A stretch of DNA of 64,000 bases, from contig NZ_UTHA01000179.1 in NCBI RefSeq assembly GCF_900582195.1, positions 84,640 through 148,639 on the forward strand. The letters are read 5' to 3'. The notes under the pieces are model-generated. The model was given only the letters and a program-made list of their open reading frames with translations. It had not been told where the DNA came from and did not search any database. Position 1 is the stretch's first letter, and each line of letters starts with the position of its first letter. Shown piece after piece: positions 1-9,429 of this stretch. Source of the DNA: Pseudomonas viridiflava. GTDB taxonomy: Bacteria; Pseudomonadota; Gammaproteobacteria; Pseudomonadales; Pseudomonadaceae. The translations under genes and the position numbers were made by a program.

Positions 1-294
1 AAGACGCCAACCGACGTTGCACTGGAAAGCCTCAAGGCTTCGGCGTTGGAGTTGTTGCCGGCGCTGGCGGAGGCCGAAGTGGTCGGGCACTGGGCTGGGT
101 TGCGTCCGGGGTCGCCGGAGGGGATTCCCTACATTGGCCGGGTGCCGGGGTTTGACGGGTTGTGGTTGAACTGCGGGCATTACCGCAATGGGCTGGTGCT
201 GGCGCCGGCGTCGTGCCAGTTGTTTGCCGATGTGATGCTGGGAAGGGCGCCGATTATTGATCCGGTGCCATATGCGCCGGAAGGCCGCATTTAG
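1..294 (+). CDS. thiO: Glycine oxidase ThiO, C-terminal fragment
   Basis: The reading frame is open from the first base, so this is the 3' end of a longer gene cut by the window edge. About 97 residues remain. They carry the C-terminal signature of the DAO family of FAD-dependent oxidases: a G-x-R-P-G-S-P-x-G-x-P-Y-I-G stretch followed by G-H-Y-R-N-G, which lines the flavin and substrate pocket. ThiO oxidises glycine to iminoacetate for the thiazole ring of thiamine. Its place next to pilR matches the P. aeruginosa gene order. The family is clear; the exact substrate rests on synteny. Confidence 0.8.
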   Translation, partial: KTPTDVALESLKASALELLPALAEAEVVGHWAGLRPGSPEGIPYIGRVPGFDGLWLNCGHYRNGLVLAPASCQLFADVMLGRAPIIDPVPYAPEGRI

Positions 295-324
295 TCTGAT
301 ATTTCTCTGTAGCCTGGCAGATCG

Positions 325-404
325 CTTTCGCGAGCAGGCTCGCTCCCACAGTTGATCTTTGTCGGTCACAAAATCCAATGGGGGAGCGAGCCTGCTCGCG
401 AAGG
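325..404. repeat. REP doublet (REPIN-like), CT-type arms
   Basis: Two inverted copies of a REP palindrome, core GCGAGC-CT-GCTCGC with a GGGAG flank, face each other across about 28 bases. The pair sits in the convergent gap between thiO and pilR. Both arms are of the CT-loop type. Confidence 0.85.
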
Positions 405-409
405 GGCCC

Positions 410-1756
410 TCAGTCCAGGCCCAATTTCTTCAGGCGATAACGCATCGACCGAAACGAAAGGCTCAACCGCTGCGCCGCCGCCGTACGATTCCAGCGCGTT
501 TCTTCCAGCGCTTGCAGAATCAGCTTCCGCTCGACGTTCTCCAGGTAGTCCTCAAGATTGTCGATCTGCGTCAGGTCAGCAATCCCGCCATCTGCCGCGC
601 AGTTCCCCTCGCTCAAGCGTAAATCCTGCGCCTCGATCGTGCGGTTTTCACACAAGGTGTGCGCCCGTTCGAGAACGTTCTCCAGCTCCCGTACATTCCC
701 CGGAAACCGGTAATTTTTCAGCGCTTCCAAGGCCTGCGGATGCAAGCGTGCTGCCGGCTGGCCGGTGTCCTTGGCCAGGCGCTTGAGCATGTTGGCTGCC
801 AACGCTTCAATGTCATCACGGCGCTCACGCAGGGACGGCACGCGCAGTTCAATCACGTTCAGGCGGTAGTAAAGGTCCTGACGAAAACGCTCGGCCGCAA
901 CCTCCGCGTCAAGGTCCTTGTGGGTGGCGCAAAGAATCCGCACATCGACCACGCTCTCCTGCTGACCGCCAACACTGCGCACGGCTTTTTCCTGAATCGC
1001 GCGCAGTAGCTTCACCTGCATCGACAGCGGCAGGTCCGCCACTTCATCGAGAAACAGGGTGCCGCCATGGGCTGCCTGAAACAGCCCCGGCTTGTCTTCG
1101 ACCGCGCCCGTGAAACTACCTTTGCGATGGCCGAAAAACTCGCTTTCCATCAGCTCGGAAGGGATCGCCCCGCAGTTCACCGGCACAAACGGCTGGCCGG
1201 CGCGCGGTCCTTGTTCATGGATCAGCCGCGCGACCAGTTCCTTGCCACTGCCCGATTCGCCACTGATATACACCGGCGCCTGACTGCGAGCGAGTTTGTC
1301 GATTTGCTTGCGCAAGCTGCGCATCGGCGGCGAATCACCGAGCAAGTGTCGATCGATTGTCGTAGAACTGCTTCCCGCCGCTGAGATGCGCAGCGCTGCG
1401 GCGACCAGTTCGCGCAGGCGCGTGAGGTCGACCGGTTTGGTCAGGAAGTCGAAAGCACCTGCTTTCAAGGCATTGATGGCCGTTTCCAGGCTGCCATAGG
1501 CGGTGATCATTGCCACGGGCAGTTGTGGATAACGTTGCTGAATGTGCTGCACCAGCTCCAGCCCCGTGCCGTCGGGCAGGCGCATGTCGGTCAGACACAG
1601 ATCGAAATTCTCGCGGTTCAGCAGCGCCTTGGCTTCCGCCAGATTGCGTGCGCTGTACGTGTCGAGCTTCATCCGTCCCAGGGTGATTTCCAGGAGTTCG
1701 CGGATATCCGGCTCGTCGTCGACGATGAGGATCTTTTGCCGTGGGCTCGTGTTCAA
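410..1756 (-). CDS. pilR: Sigma-54 response regulator PilR
   Basis: Type IV pilus transcription activator of 448 residues. It has an N-terminal receiver (acidic pocket near residues 13-14, phosphoacceptor Asp57 in L-T-D-M-R-L-P-D-G), a central AAA+ domain with Walker A GESGSGKE and a GSFTGA loop that contacts sigma-54, and a Fis-type helix-turn-helix at the C-terminus. I chose a TTG start at 1756 because it overlaps the pilS stop as TTGA and gives the usual family length; the longer ORF to 1846 would run deep into pilS. Its expected target, the sigma-54 promoter of pilA, lies at about 21.1 kb in this window. Confidence 0.93.
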   Translation of the reverse strand: MNTSPRQKILIVDDEPDIRELLEITLGRMKLDTYSARNLAEAKALLNRENFDLCLTDMRLPDGTGLELVQHIQQRYPQLPVAMITAYGSLETAINALKAGAFDFLTKPVDLTRLRELVAAALRISAAGSSSTTIDRHLLGDSPPMRSLRKQIDKLARSQAPVYISGESGSGKELVARLIHEQGPRAGQPFVPVNCGAIPSELMESEFFGHRKGSFTGAVEDKPGLFQAAHGGTLFLDEVADLPLSMQVKLLRAIQEKAVRSVGGQQESVVDVRILCATHKDLDAEVAAERFRQDLYYRLNVIELRVPSLRERRDDIEALAANMLKRLAKDTGQPAARLHPQALEALKNYRFPGNVRELENVLERAHTLCENRTIEAQDLRLSEGNCAADGGIADLTQIDNLEDYLENVERKLILQALEETRWNRTAAAQRLSLSFRSMRYRLKKLGLD

Positions 1757-3342
1757 CTTTGTTTCCGTCCGTGAGCAAAGGTGATGCGAAAGCAGCCGCC
1801 GCCTTGGCGTGATTGAAAGTCTAGGCGTGCTTGGTTGCTTTCGCACAGCTCACGGGACAGATAAAGCCCAAGGCCGGTGCCCTGGCTGCTGGTGGTGAAG
1901 AACGGTTCGAACAGATGCGCTTGTTCATCGGCTGGCACGCCGGGACCGTTGTCCTGCACTTCGAGGACCGCCAACTGGCTGTCGGGGTCGATGAACAGGG
2001 TCAGCCAGACTTGCGCCTGATCGTGCAGCAGGGCGCTGTGGCGCCAACCGTTGCGTAACAGATTGTCGAGAATCTGCGTGAGCTGGCCGGGGTCCATCAG
2101 TGTGGTGAAATCCCCCGAATGGGTCCGCAGGTGGATCTGCTGGCGCTCGCTGGCCTGCTCGCGGCTCTCGGCGACGAAGTTTTCCAGCCATGGCTTGAGA
2201 TCCAGCCGTTGCGGGGCGCTTTGTTGGCGGCGGGACAGTTGCAGGACGTTTTCGATGACTCGGTTCATGCGCTGGGAGTGGTCTTGAATGATCTGCGTCA
2301 GACGCCGATCGGCGCTGTCGAGTTCCTCGGATTCAGCCAATAGCTGTGCGGCGTGACTGATGGCACCCAGCGGATTGCGGATCTCGTGGGAGATGCCGGC
2401 AGTCAAGCGGCCGAGCGCGGCGAGCTTCAGTTGCTGGGCTTGTTGGGCGATTTGTGCGAGGTCTTCGAGAAACACCAGGGTTTGCTGGTTGGGGCTTTGT
2501 TCCAGCGCGATGAAGCTTGGTTGCAGTTCCAGGCCGTTGCCGGGGATTTTCAGGCTTTGCGGGCGCAGGGTCGGGTTGTTCATCCACAGTTGCAGACGGT
2601 CGACCAGCGTCGCCGAATAGTCATCGATCAGATGCCCCTGAAGATGCGATTGCGCAAGCAGGGTTTGTGCGCTGTGGTTGGCCAGTTGCACCCGACGTTC
2701 CTCGTCGAGCACCAGAATGCCGGTGCGCATGCGTTGCAGGATCAGCGCGTTGAGGGCTTCGAGGCCGACGACTTCGCTGGCGCGTTTTTCTGCGAGTGTC
2801 TCGCTGACTTCGAGGCGACTGATCAGCCCTTGCACCAGCAACGACGCGGCAAAGCACAGGGCGCCGAGCGTACCGGTTTGCAGGTATTCATTGGCGTTCA
2901 ATGGGTGGTTGAAGCCGAGCAGGAAACTCGAACCGACGATGCCCAGCGCACCGATAGCGGCAATCAACAGGCCGATACGCCGCCGTAGCAAGGTGTTGCT
3001 GATCGCCACCGAGACGATCAGCAAATTACCCAACGCACTGCCAACGCCGCCCGCCGCAAAGAACAATCCGCATAAAAGCAGGACATCGACGAGGGCCAGG
3101 CTGAACAGTTGCGCCGGCCGCCGGGTGTTCTCAAGGAATACCACCAACAGAATGTTGAGGACCAGATACAACCAGCTGCCACCGCGCAGCAATTCGTCGT
3201 TGGCCGACGTCAGCAGGCGATTGTCCATGTTGCTGGAAATCAGCAGCACCAGTGTGATGCCGACGCTTAGGCGGTAAAGATGATAAAGGCGCAGCAGGCG
3301 CTGCGCCTGTTTGCTGTTGGCGCTGGAGGCCTCAGCGATCAC
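1753..3342 (-). CDS. pilS: Sensor histidine kinase PilS
   Basis: Membrane kinase of 529 residues that senses pilin level in the inner membrane and phosphorylates PilR. The N-terminal third holds about six hydrophobic segments, followed by a PAS-like linker, a dimerisation/phosphoacceptor box (G-I-S-H-E-I-R-N-P-L-G) and an ATPase domain with D-N-G-P-G-V-P and G-T-G-L-G-L. A GTG start at 3342 is preferred: it gives the family length and overlaps the upstream small gene by 11 bases. The upstream in-frame ATG at 3399 would add 19 residues. It is translationally coupled to pilR. Confidence 0.92.
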   Translation of the reverse strand: MIAEASSANSKQAQRLLRLYHLYRLSVGITLVLLISSNMDNRLLTSANDELLRGGSWLYLVLNILLVVFLENTRRPAQLFSLALVDVLLLCGLFFAAGGVGSALGNLLIVSVAISNTLLRRRIGLLIAAIGALGIVGSSFLLGFNHPLNANEYLQTGTLGALCFAASLLVQGLISRLEVSETLAEKRASEVVGLEALNALILQRMRTGILVLDEERRVQLANHSAQTLLAQSHLQGHLIDDYSATLVDRLQLWMNNPTLRPQSLKIPGNGLELQPSFIALEQSPNQQTLVFLEDLAQIAQQAQQLKLAALGRLTAGISHEIRNPLGAISHAAQLLAESEELDSADRRLTQIIQDHSQRMNRVIENVLQLSRRQQSAPQRLDLKPWLENFVAESREQASERQQIHLRTHSGDFTTLMDPGQLTQILDNLLRNGWRHSALLHDQAQVWLTLFIDPDSQLAVLEVQDNGPGVPADEQAHLFEPFFTTSSQGTGLGLYLSRELCESNQARLDFQSRQGGGCFRITFAHGRKQS

Positions 3343-3574
3343 TGGTGCCCGGGCCTTGCTCAAGGTGAGCCTGGCTGCAATACCACTGTTGTTGAACACT
3401 CAGCGCACGGTCGCGCGGCAGATGCACGCCGCAATGGGCGCAGCGCACCATCGGTGGAGCTTCCTGTTCGCGTGGGGGGCGATTGGATTGATTGGACGCG
3501 GCAGGCGCCTTGAATTTACGCCACAACCATATAGCGGCGAAAATCACGACGATCCAGAACAATAAACGAAGCAT
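3332..3574 (-). CDS. PP0621-family membrane-anchored zinc-ribbon-like protein
   Basis: An 80-residue protein with one N-terminal transmembrane segment (residues 1-19), a basic and proline-rich linker, and a C-terminal cluster Cys45-x2-Cys48 with Cys66-x3-His70 that could bind one zinc ion. It resembles the PP0621 family of pseudomonads, whose function is not known. It is the first gene of the pilS-pilR operon and overlaps pilS by 11 bases, so it is probably translated together with the pilus regulators. Confidence 0.75.
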   Translation of the reverse strand: MLRLLFWIVVIFAAIWLWRKFKAPAASNQSNRPPREQEAPPMVRCAHCGVHLPRDRALSVQQQWYCSQAHLEQGPGTSDR

Positions 3575-3654
3575 GATGAGCGGCTTTTCGACTGATGATC
3601 CGGCAGTTTAGCCAAGGACCCGACAGGCGCACAGCCTATTAAGACGCGGACATG

Positions 3655-3683
3655 AAAAAGGGAGATCCGCAGATCTCCCTTTT
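3655..3683 (-). terminator. Rho-independent terminator after bamD
   Basis: A 12-bp inverted repeat (AAAAGGGAGATC and its complement) with a 4-base loop, ending in a T-run on the minus strand, 17 bases past the bamD stop. The T-run on both sides may let it also stop transcription from the other direction. Confidence 0.8.
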
Positions 3684-3700
3684 ACGTACATCCGGTGTGA

Positions 3701-4717
3701 TCAGTCGAACACGCCGAAGGTCATGTAGCTGAACCACGAGCGGTCGGTGTCGCTCGACTCAGGCTCCGGCTCTTCGATCACGTCGCCGTTTTCGTCCTTA
3801 GGCTTGAGCTCGTTCGGGATCGCGTCTTTCGCGTCCTGGAACTGCTTCTGCACGTCCTGGTTGGCGCGGGTCTCTCCTGGCGGCAGCGGTGGACGCGACT
3901 CGATCAGACCCAAAGTCGCCTTGCTCAGGAACGAACGGTTGTCGGCTTCGGCAACCCGTGGCACGAACTGGCCATCCTGCAGGCTCGGGTGGTTCGGGTA
4001 GTTGAGCTTCAGGGTTTCCAGGCTTGTCGCTGCCAGGTCGTCCAGGTGCAGACGCTGATAGGCTTCAGTCATCACCGCCAGGCCGTCACCGACCGATGGC
4101 GTTTCCTGGAAGTTTTCCACGACATAACGGCCACGGTTGGCAGCGGCCACATAAGCCTGACGGGTCAGGTAGTAGTCGGCCACGTGGATTTCGTAAGCGG
4201 CCAGCAGGTTGCGCAGGTAGATCATGCGCTGCTTGGCGTCCGGCGCGTAGCGGCTGTTCGGGTAACGGCTGGTCAGCTGGGCGAACTCGTTGTACGAGTC
4301 GCGCGCGGCGCCCGGGTCACGCTTGGTCATGTCCAGCGGCAGGAAGCGCGCCAGCAGGCCGACGTCCTGGTCGAACGAGGTCAGACCTTTCAGGTAGTAC
4401 GCGTAATCCACGTTCGGGTGCTGCGGGTGCAAACGAATAAAACGCTCGGCAGCGGATTTTGCAGCTTCCGGCTCGGCGTTTTTATAGTTGGCGTAGATCA
4501 GCTCCAGCTGTGCCTGATCGGCGTAGCGACCGAACGGATAACGCGACTCCAGAGCCTTCAGCTTGGCTGTGGCGCTGGTGTAGCTGTTGTTGTCCAGGTC
4601 AGTCTGAGCCTGCTGATACAGCTCGGCTTCGCTGAGGTTTTCGTCTACGACTTCCTTCGATGAGCAAGCAGCGGTCAATGCGAGGATGGCGATCAGCAGC
4701 AGGTGTTTCACTTGCAT
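3701..4717 (-). CDS. bamD: Outer membrane assembly lipoprotein BamD (ComL)
   Basis: Lipoprotein of the BAM complex that folds beta-barrel proteins into the outer membrane. The start at 4717 gives a short signal peptide with lipobox L-T-A-A-C and lipidated Cys18; the longer ORF would bury it. The mature part is built of TPR-like helical repeats (for example Y-Q-Q-A-Q-T-D-L and R-Y-P-F-G-R-Y-A-D-Q-A-Q-L). Total length is 338 residues, normal for pseudomonads. The C-terminal tail is rich in Glu, Asp and Lys. It is divergent from rluD with a 151-base shared promoter region. Confidence 0.95.
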   Translation of the reverse strand: MQVKHLLLIAILALTAACSSKEVVDENLSEAELYQQAQTDLDNNSYTSATAKLKALESRYPFGRYADQAQLELIYANYKNAEPEAAKSAAERFIRLHPQHPNVDYAYYLKGLTSFDQDVGLLARFLPLDMTKRDPGAARDSYNEFAQLTSRYPNSRYAPDAKQRMIYLRNLLAAYEIHVADYYLTRQAYVAAANRGRYVVENFQETPSVGDGLAVMTEAYQRLHLDDLAATSLETLKLNYPNHPSLQDGQFVPRVAEADNRSFLSKATLGLIESRPPLPPGETRANQDVQKQFQDAKDAIPNELKPKDENGDVIEEPEPESSDTDRSWFSYMTFGVFD

Positions 4718-4868
4718 GGCGGCTTGCGTCCCTATGACGGCCGCTGTCTTGGGCGGGGCCGTCCTGTTATGATGAGCGCCCCGTTGAAAAGCCTCGGGGC
4801 AAAAGACGCCGTATTTAACCACAAGCGCGCAGCCGAAACCAAAAGCTGTGCCGACGCACAGTCAGAGC

Positions 4869-5831
4869 ATGTCCGATAAAATTGAACTTCGCGCAGAGGT
4901 GCCGTCCGAATTGGGCGGCCAACGCCTCGATCAAGTCGCTGCCCAACTCTTCGCTGAGCACTCTCGCTCGCGCCTTTCCGCCTGGATCAAAGAAGGTCGC
5001 CTGACTGTGGACGGGGCGGTCATCCGCCCTCGCGACATCGTGCACGGCGGTGCCATCCTTGAGCTGACCGCCGAGCAGGAAGCCCAGGGCGAGTGGATCG
5101 CCCAGGACATCGAGCTCGACATCGTCTATGAAGACGACGACATCCTGGTGATCAACAAGCCTGCGGGCCTGGTGGTGCACCCGGCTGCCGGTCACGCCGA
5201 TGGCACGCTGCTCAACGCCTTGCTGCACCACGTGCCGGACATCATCAATGTCCCGCGCGCCGGTATCGTGCATCGTCTGGACAAGGACACCACCGGTTTG
5301 ATGGTGGTGGCCAAGACCATTCAGGCGCAGACCAAGCTGGTCGCTCAGTTGCAAAGCCGCAGCGTCAGCCGCATCTATGAATGCATCGTGATCGGTGTGG
5401 TGACGGCCGGGGGCAAGATCAACGCCCCGATCGGTCGTCACGGCCAGCAGCGCCAGCGCATGGCGGTGATGGAAGGCGGCAAGCCTGCCGTCAGCCACTA
5501 CCGCGTGCTGGAGCGCTTCCGTTCACACACCCATGTACGGGTGAAACTGGAAACCGGTCGTACGCACCAGATCCGCGTGCACATGGCGCACATCAACTTT
5601 CCGTTGGTCGGCGACCCTGCGTACGGCGGTCGTTTCCGCATTCCGCCAGCGGCCAACCCGACAATGGTTGAATCCCTCAAGCATTTCCCGCGTCAGGCTC
5701 TGCACGCTCGTTTCCTCGAGCTGGATCACCCGACGAGCGGTGAGCGCATGAGCTGGGAATCGCCGCTGCCGGAAGATTTCGTCTGGCTGCTGACCCTGCT
5801 CAAGCAGGATCGCGAGGCCTTCGTCGGATGA
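4869..5831 (+). CDS. rluD: 23S rRNA pseudouridine synthase RluD
   Basis: Makes pseudouridines in helix 69 of 23S rRNA. It has an N-terminal S4 RNA-binding domain (L-G-G-Q-R-L-D-Q-V) and the RluA-type catalytic box H-R-L-D-K-D-T-T-G with the catalytic Asp near residue 138. The ATG at 4869 gives 320 residues and the typical M-S-D-K start; a GTG at 4848 in frame is less likely. It overlaps the next gene by ATGA. Confidence 0.95.
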   Translation: MSDKIELRAEVPSELGGQRLDQVAAQLFAEHSRSRLSAWIKEGRLTVDGAVIRPRDIVHGGAILELTAEQEAQGEWIAQDIELDIVYEDDDILVINKPAGLVVHPAAGHADGTLLNALLHHVPDIINVPRAGIVHRLDKDTTGLMVVAKTIQAQTKLVAQLQSRSVSRIYECIVIGVVTAGGKINAPIGRHGQQRQRMAVMEGGKPAVSHYRVLERFRSHTHVRVKLETGRTHQIRVHMAHINFPLVGDPAYGGRFRIPPAANPTMVESLKHFPRQALHARFLELDHPTSGERMSWESPLPEDFVWLLTLLKQDREAFVG

Positions 5832-6550
5832 ACTGGCTGACGCCGGACTGGCCTGCGCCGGCCAGCGTCAAGGCCTGCGTCACCACCCGCGAGGGCGGTG
5901 TCAGCGCGGCGCCGTTCGACAGCCTCAATCTGGGCGATCATGTCGATGATCGTCCTGAGGCGGTTGCCGAGAACCGTCGGCGCCTGACCGAGCACTTCTC
6001 TATACAGCCTGCCTGGTTGCAGCAAGTGCACGGAATTACCGTGGCGCATGCTGATCCGGGCATTGTTGCGGCCGCCGATGCCAGTTGGACGGCAACGCCG
6101 GGCATTGCCTGTGCGGCAATGACGGCGGATTGTCTGCCGGCCTTGTTCTGCGATCGCGCCGGCACCCGTGTCGCGGCCGCTCATGCCGGTTGGCGCGGTC
6201 TGGCGGCGGGCGTGCTTGAGGCAACTCTCGACAGCCTCGATGTTCCGGCTGAAGACGTTTTGATCTGGCTCGGTCCGGCGATTGGCCCGAAAGCCTTTGA
6301 AGTCGGCCCGGAAGTGCGGGAAGTCTTCGTCAATCAACTGCCCGAAGCGGCAGAAGCCTTCGGGCCGAGCGACAATCCCGGCAAGTTCATGGCTGACATT
6401 TATCTGCTGGCGCGCCTGCGTCTGGCTGAGCGGGGTGTCACCGCTGTTTATGGTGGCGGTTTCTGCACCGTGACCGATCCGCGCTTCTTCTCCTATCGTC
6501 GTGCCTCACGCACCGGTCGCTTCGCCTCCCTTATCTGGCTCACCCGCTAG
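5828..6550 (+). CDS. pgeF: Peptidoglycan editing factor PgeF (YfiH family)
   Basis: A 240-residue multicopper-oxidase-like/laccase-domain protein of the YfiH family. Visible family signatures are Q-V-H-G, C-A-A-M-T-A-D-C-L-P and A-A-H-A-G-W-R-G, which supply the metal-binding His and Cys residues. In E. coli the homologue removes wrongly built muropeptide precursors; other members show purine nucleoside phosphorylase activity. The ATG overlaps the rluD stop (ATGA), so the two are translationally coupled. Confidence 0.9.
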   Translation: MNWLTPDWPAPASVKACVTTREGGVSAAPFDSLNLGDHVDDRPEAVAENRRRLTEHFSIQPAWLQQVHGITVAHADPGIVAAADASWTATPGIACAAMTADCLPALFCDRAGTRVAAAHAGWRGLAAGVLEATLDSLDVPAEDVLIWLGPAIGPKAFEVGPEVREVFVNQLPEAAEAFGPSDNPGKFMADIYLLARLRLAERGVTAVYGGGFCTVTDPRFFSYRRASRTGRFASLIWLTR

Positions 6551-6580
6551 ACTTGCCTGACCTGAATCAACTCTCTGACG

Positions 6581-6608
6581 CTTGAATCTCCCAGAATCGA
6601 CCGCATCT
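6581..6608 (+). promoter_or_regulatory. Sigma-32 (RpoH) type heat-shock promoter of clpB
   Basis: CTTGAA at 6581-6586 and CCGCATCT at 6601-6608, 14 bases apart. This fits the RpoH pattern CTTGAA-N13-15-CCCCATNT with one mismatch in the -10 element. It lies 72 bases before the clpB start, as expected for a heat-shock chaperone gene. Confidence 0.75.
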
Positions 6609-6680
6609 ACAGTGGTATCTGGCAGGTTTCTTTATTCAGGATGGTTTTTAGGTCCGGCCTGCTCAAAAGGAAGGTGACTT

Positions 6681-9245
6681 ATGCGAATAGACCGTTTAAC
6701 CAGCAAATTACAGTTGGCCTTGTCCGACGCCCAGTCGTTGGCAGTCGGCCACGATCATCCGGCCATCGAGCCGGCGCACTTGATGCAAGCCATGCTTGAA
6801 CAGCAGGGTGGTTCGATCAAACCTCTGCTGATGCAGGTGGGCTTCGACGTCAACAGCTTGCGTAAAGAGCTGACCAAAGAGCTCGACCAATTACCGAAAA
6901 TCCAGAACCCCACCGGCGACGTCAACATGTCGCAGGATCTGGCACGCCTGCTCAATCAGGCTGACCGGCTGGCCCAGCAAAAGGGCGACCAGTTCATCTC
7001 CAGCGAACTGGTGCTGCTCGCGGCGATGGACGAGAACAGCAAGCTCGGCAAGTTGCTGCTCGGCCAAGGCGTGAGCAAGAAAGCTTTGGAAAACGCGATC
7101 AACAACCTGCGCGGCGGCGAAGCAGTGAATGACGCCAATCACGAAGAGTCGCGACAGGCGCTGGATAAATACACCGTCGACCTGACCAAGCGCGCCGAAG
7201 ACGGCAAGCTTGACCCGGTGATTGGTCGTGACGACGAAATCCGTCGCACCATTCAAGTTCTGCAACGCCGCACCAAGAACAACCCGGTGCTGATCGGCGA
7301 ACCTGGCGTGGGTAAAACCGCGATTGCCGAAGGTCTGGCCCAGCGCATCATCAACGGCGAAGTGCCGGACGGCCTCAAGGGCAAACGTCTGCTCTCGCTG
7401 GACATGGGCGCGTTGATTGCCGGTGCCAAGTATCGCGGTGAGTTCGAAGAGCGCCTGAAATCGCTGCTCAACGAGCTGTCGAAGCAGGAAGGGCAGATCA
7501 TTCTGTTCATCGACGAACTTCACACCATGGTCGGCGCCGGTAAGGGCGAAGGCTCTATGGATGCCGGCAACATGCTCAAGCCAGCACTGGCGCGCGGCGA
7601 GTTGCACTGCGTTGGCGCTACCACGCTCAACGAGTACCGCCAATATATAGAGAAGGATGCGGCGCTCGAGCGACGCTTCCAGAAAGTATTGGTGGATGAG
7701 CCGAGTGAAGAAGACACCATCGCCATCCTGCGTGGCCTTAAAGAGCGTTACGAGGTTCACCACAAGGTGGCGATCACTGACGGCGCGATCATTGCGGCAG
7801 CGAAGCTCAGCCATCGCTACATCACTGACCGGCAGTTGCCGGACAAGGCCATCGACCTGATCGACGAGGCGGCCAGCCGTATCCGCATGGAAATCGATTC
7901 CAAACCGGAAGTGCTCGATCGTCTGGAGCGGCGCCTGATTCAGTTGAAGGTCGAGTCCCAGGCGCTGAAGAAAGAAAGCGACGAAGCGGCGATGAAACGT
8001 CTGGAAAAACTCCAGGAAGAAATCGTCCGTCTCGAACGCGAGTACTCGGATCTGGAAGAAATCTGGAACTCGGAAAAAGCCGAGGTGCAGGGTTCTGCGC
8101 AGATTCAGCAGAAGATAGAGCAGTCGCGCCAGGAACTGGAAGCGGCTCGCCGCAAAGGCGACCTGAACCGCATGGCCGAATTGCAGTATGGGGTGATCCC
8201 GGATCTGGAACGCAGCCTGCAAATGGTCGACCAGCACGGCAAGAGCGAAAACCAGTTGCTGCGTAGCAAAGTGACTGAAGAAGAGATCGCTGAAGTTGTA
8301 TCGAAGTGGACCGGCATTCCGGTGTCGAAAATGCTCGAAGGCGAGCGCGACAAACTGATGAAGATGGAAAGCCTGTTGCACAAACGGGTCATTGGTCAGG
8401 AAGAGGCCGTGGTCGCTGTGGCCAACGCAGTACGACGTTCGCGTGCCGGGTTGTCCGACCCGAATCGTCCGAGCGGCTCGTTCATGTTCCTCGGCCCGAC
8501 CGGTGTTGGTAAAACCGAGCTGTGCAAGGCGCTGGCTGAATTCCTCTTTGATACGGAAGAGGCGATGGTGCGAATCGATATGTCCGAGTTCATGGAGAAA
8601 CATTCCGTGGCTCGCCTGATCGGTGCGCCACCGGGATACGTCGGTTATGAAGAGGGCGGTTACCTGACCGAAGCGGTACGTCGCAAGCCTTACTCGGTGA
8701 TCCTGCTGGACGAAGTCGAGAAAGCGCATCCGGATGTGTTCAACATCTTGCTGCAAGTGCTTGAAGACGGGCGGCTGACCGACAGCCATGGCCGCACGGT
8801 GGATTTCCGCAATACCGTGATCGTCATGACCTCGAACCTCGGTTCTGTGCAGATTCAGGAACTGGTCGGTGATCGCGAGGCGCAGCGTGCTGCAGTCATG
8901 GATGCGCTGACGTCGCACTTCCGTCCGGAGTTCATCAACCGGGTCGACGAAGTGGTGATCTTCGAGCCTTTGGCACGGGATCAGATTGCGGGCATTACCG
9001 AGATTCAGTTGGGCCGTCTGCGCACTCGTCTGGCCGAGCGCGAGCTGAAGCTGGAACTCAGCCCGGAGGCGATGGACAAGTTGATCGCCGTTGGTTACGA
9101 CCCGGTGTATGGCGCACGTCCTTTGAAACGGGCAATTCAGCGCTGGATCGAAAACCCGTTGGCGCAGTTGATTCTCTCGGGTCACTTCATGCCAGGCGAC
9201 ACGGCGACCGGCAAGGTCGAGAACGACGAAATCGTTTTCAACTGA
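6681..9245 (+). CDS. clpB: Disaggregase chaperone ClpB
   Basis: Hexameric AAA+ chaperone of 854 residues that pulls proteins out of aggregates together with DnaK. Order of domains: Clp N-domain (1-145), first ATPase with Walker A GEPGVGKT near residue 206, the coiled-coil M-domain (about 400-530, Glu/Arg/Lys rich), and the second ATPase with GPTGVGKT near residue 605 and the sensor-2 motif G-A-R-P-L-K-R. A good ribosome site (AAGGAAGGTGA) precedes the ATG. It stands alone between a heat-shock promoter and a strong terminator. Confidence 0.97.
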   Translation: MRIDRLTSKLQLALSDAQSLAVGHDHPAIEPAHLMQAMLEQQGGSIKPLLMQVGFDVNSLRKELTKELDQLPKIQNPTGDVNMSQDLARLLNQADRLAQQKGDQFISSELVLLAAMDENSKLGKLLLGQGVSKKALENAINNLRGGEAVNDANHEESRQALDKYTVDLTKRAEDGKLDPVIGRDDEIRRTIQVLQRRTKNNPVLIGEPGVGKTAIAEGLAQRIINGEVPDGLKGKRLLSLDMGALIAGAKYRGEFEERLKSLLNELSKQEGQIILFIDELHTMVGAGKGEGSMDAGNMLKPALARGELHCVGATTLNEYRQYIEKDAALERRFQKVLVDEPSEEDTIAILRGLKERYEVHHKVAITDGAIIAAAKLSHRYITDRQLPDKAIDLIDEAASRIRMEIDSKPEVLDRLERRLIQLKVESQALKKESDEAAMKRLEKLQEEIVRLEREYSDLEEIWNSEKAEVQGSAQIQQKIEQSRQELEAARRKGDLNRMAELQYGVIPDLERSLQMVDQHGKSENQLLRSKVTEEEIAEVVSKWTGIPVSKMLEGERDKLMKMESLLHKRVIGQEEAVVAVANAVRRSRAGLSDPNRPSGSFMFLGPTGVGKTELCKALAEFLFDTEEAMVRIDMSEFMEKHSVARLIGAPPGYVGYEEGGYLTEAVRRKPYSVILLDEVEKAHPDVFNILLQVLEDGRLTDSHGRTVDFRNTVIVMTSNLGSVQIQELVGDREAQRAAVMDALTSHFRPEFINRVDEVVIFEPLARDQIAGITEIQLGRLRTRLAERELKLELSPEAMDKLIAVGYDPVYGARPLKRAIQRWIENPLAQLILSGHFMPGDTATGKVENDEIVFN

Positions 9246-9270
9246 GTCCAAGCGCCAATGAAAATTGGGA

Positions 9271-9297
9271 GGCCCTACATCGTAGGGCCTTTTTTTT
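9271..9297 (+). terminator. Rho-independent terminator of clpB
   Basis: Perfect 8-bp stem GGCCCTAC / GTAGGGCC with a 3-base loop followed by eight Ts, 26 bases after the clpB stop. Confidence 0.92.
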
Positions 9298-9429
9298 CGT
9301 TAGGCTGTTGAACTCAAAGGAAAAGGCTTGTAAAGTGCGCCCCGCAGTCAGTCGCCAAGACGGTCTCAGCTCACTGAGTTGAAATCTGAAATAAGTTGCA
9401 AATCATTAACTTGAAAGCAATTTAGGGGG

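Noticed and set aside
6891..9251. Open frame of 786 codons opposite clpB
   Set aside because: Shadow frame of clpB with His/Arg/Gln-rich product and no family likeness.
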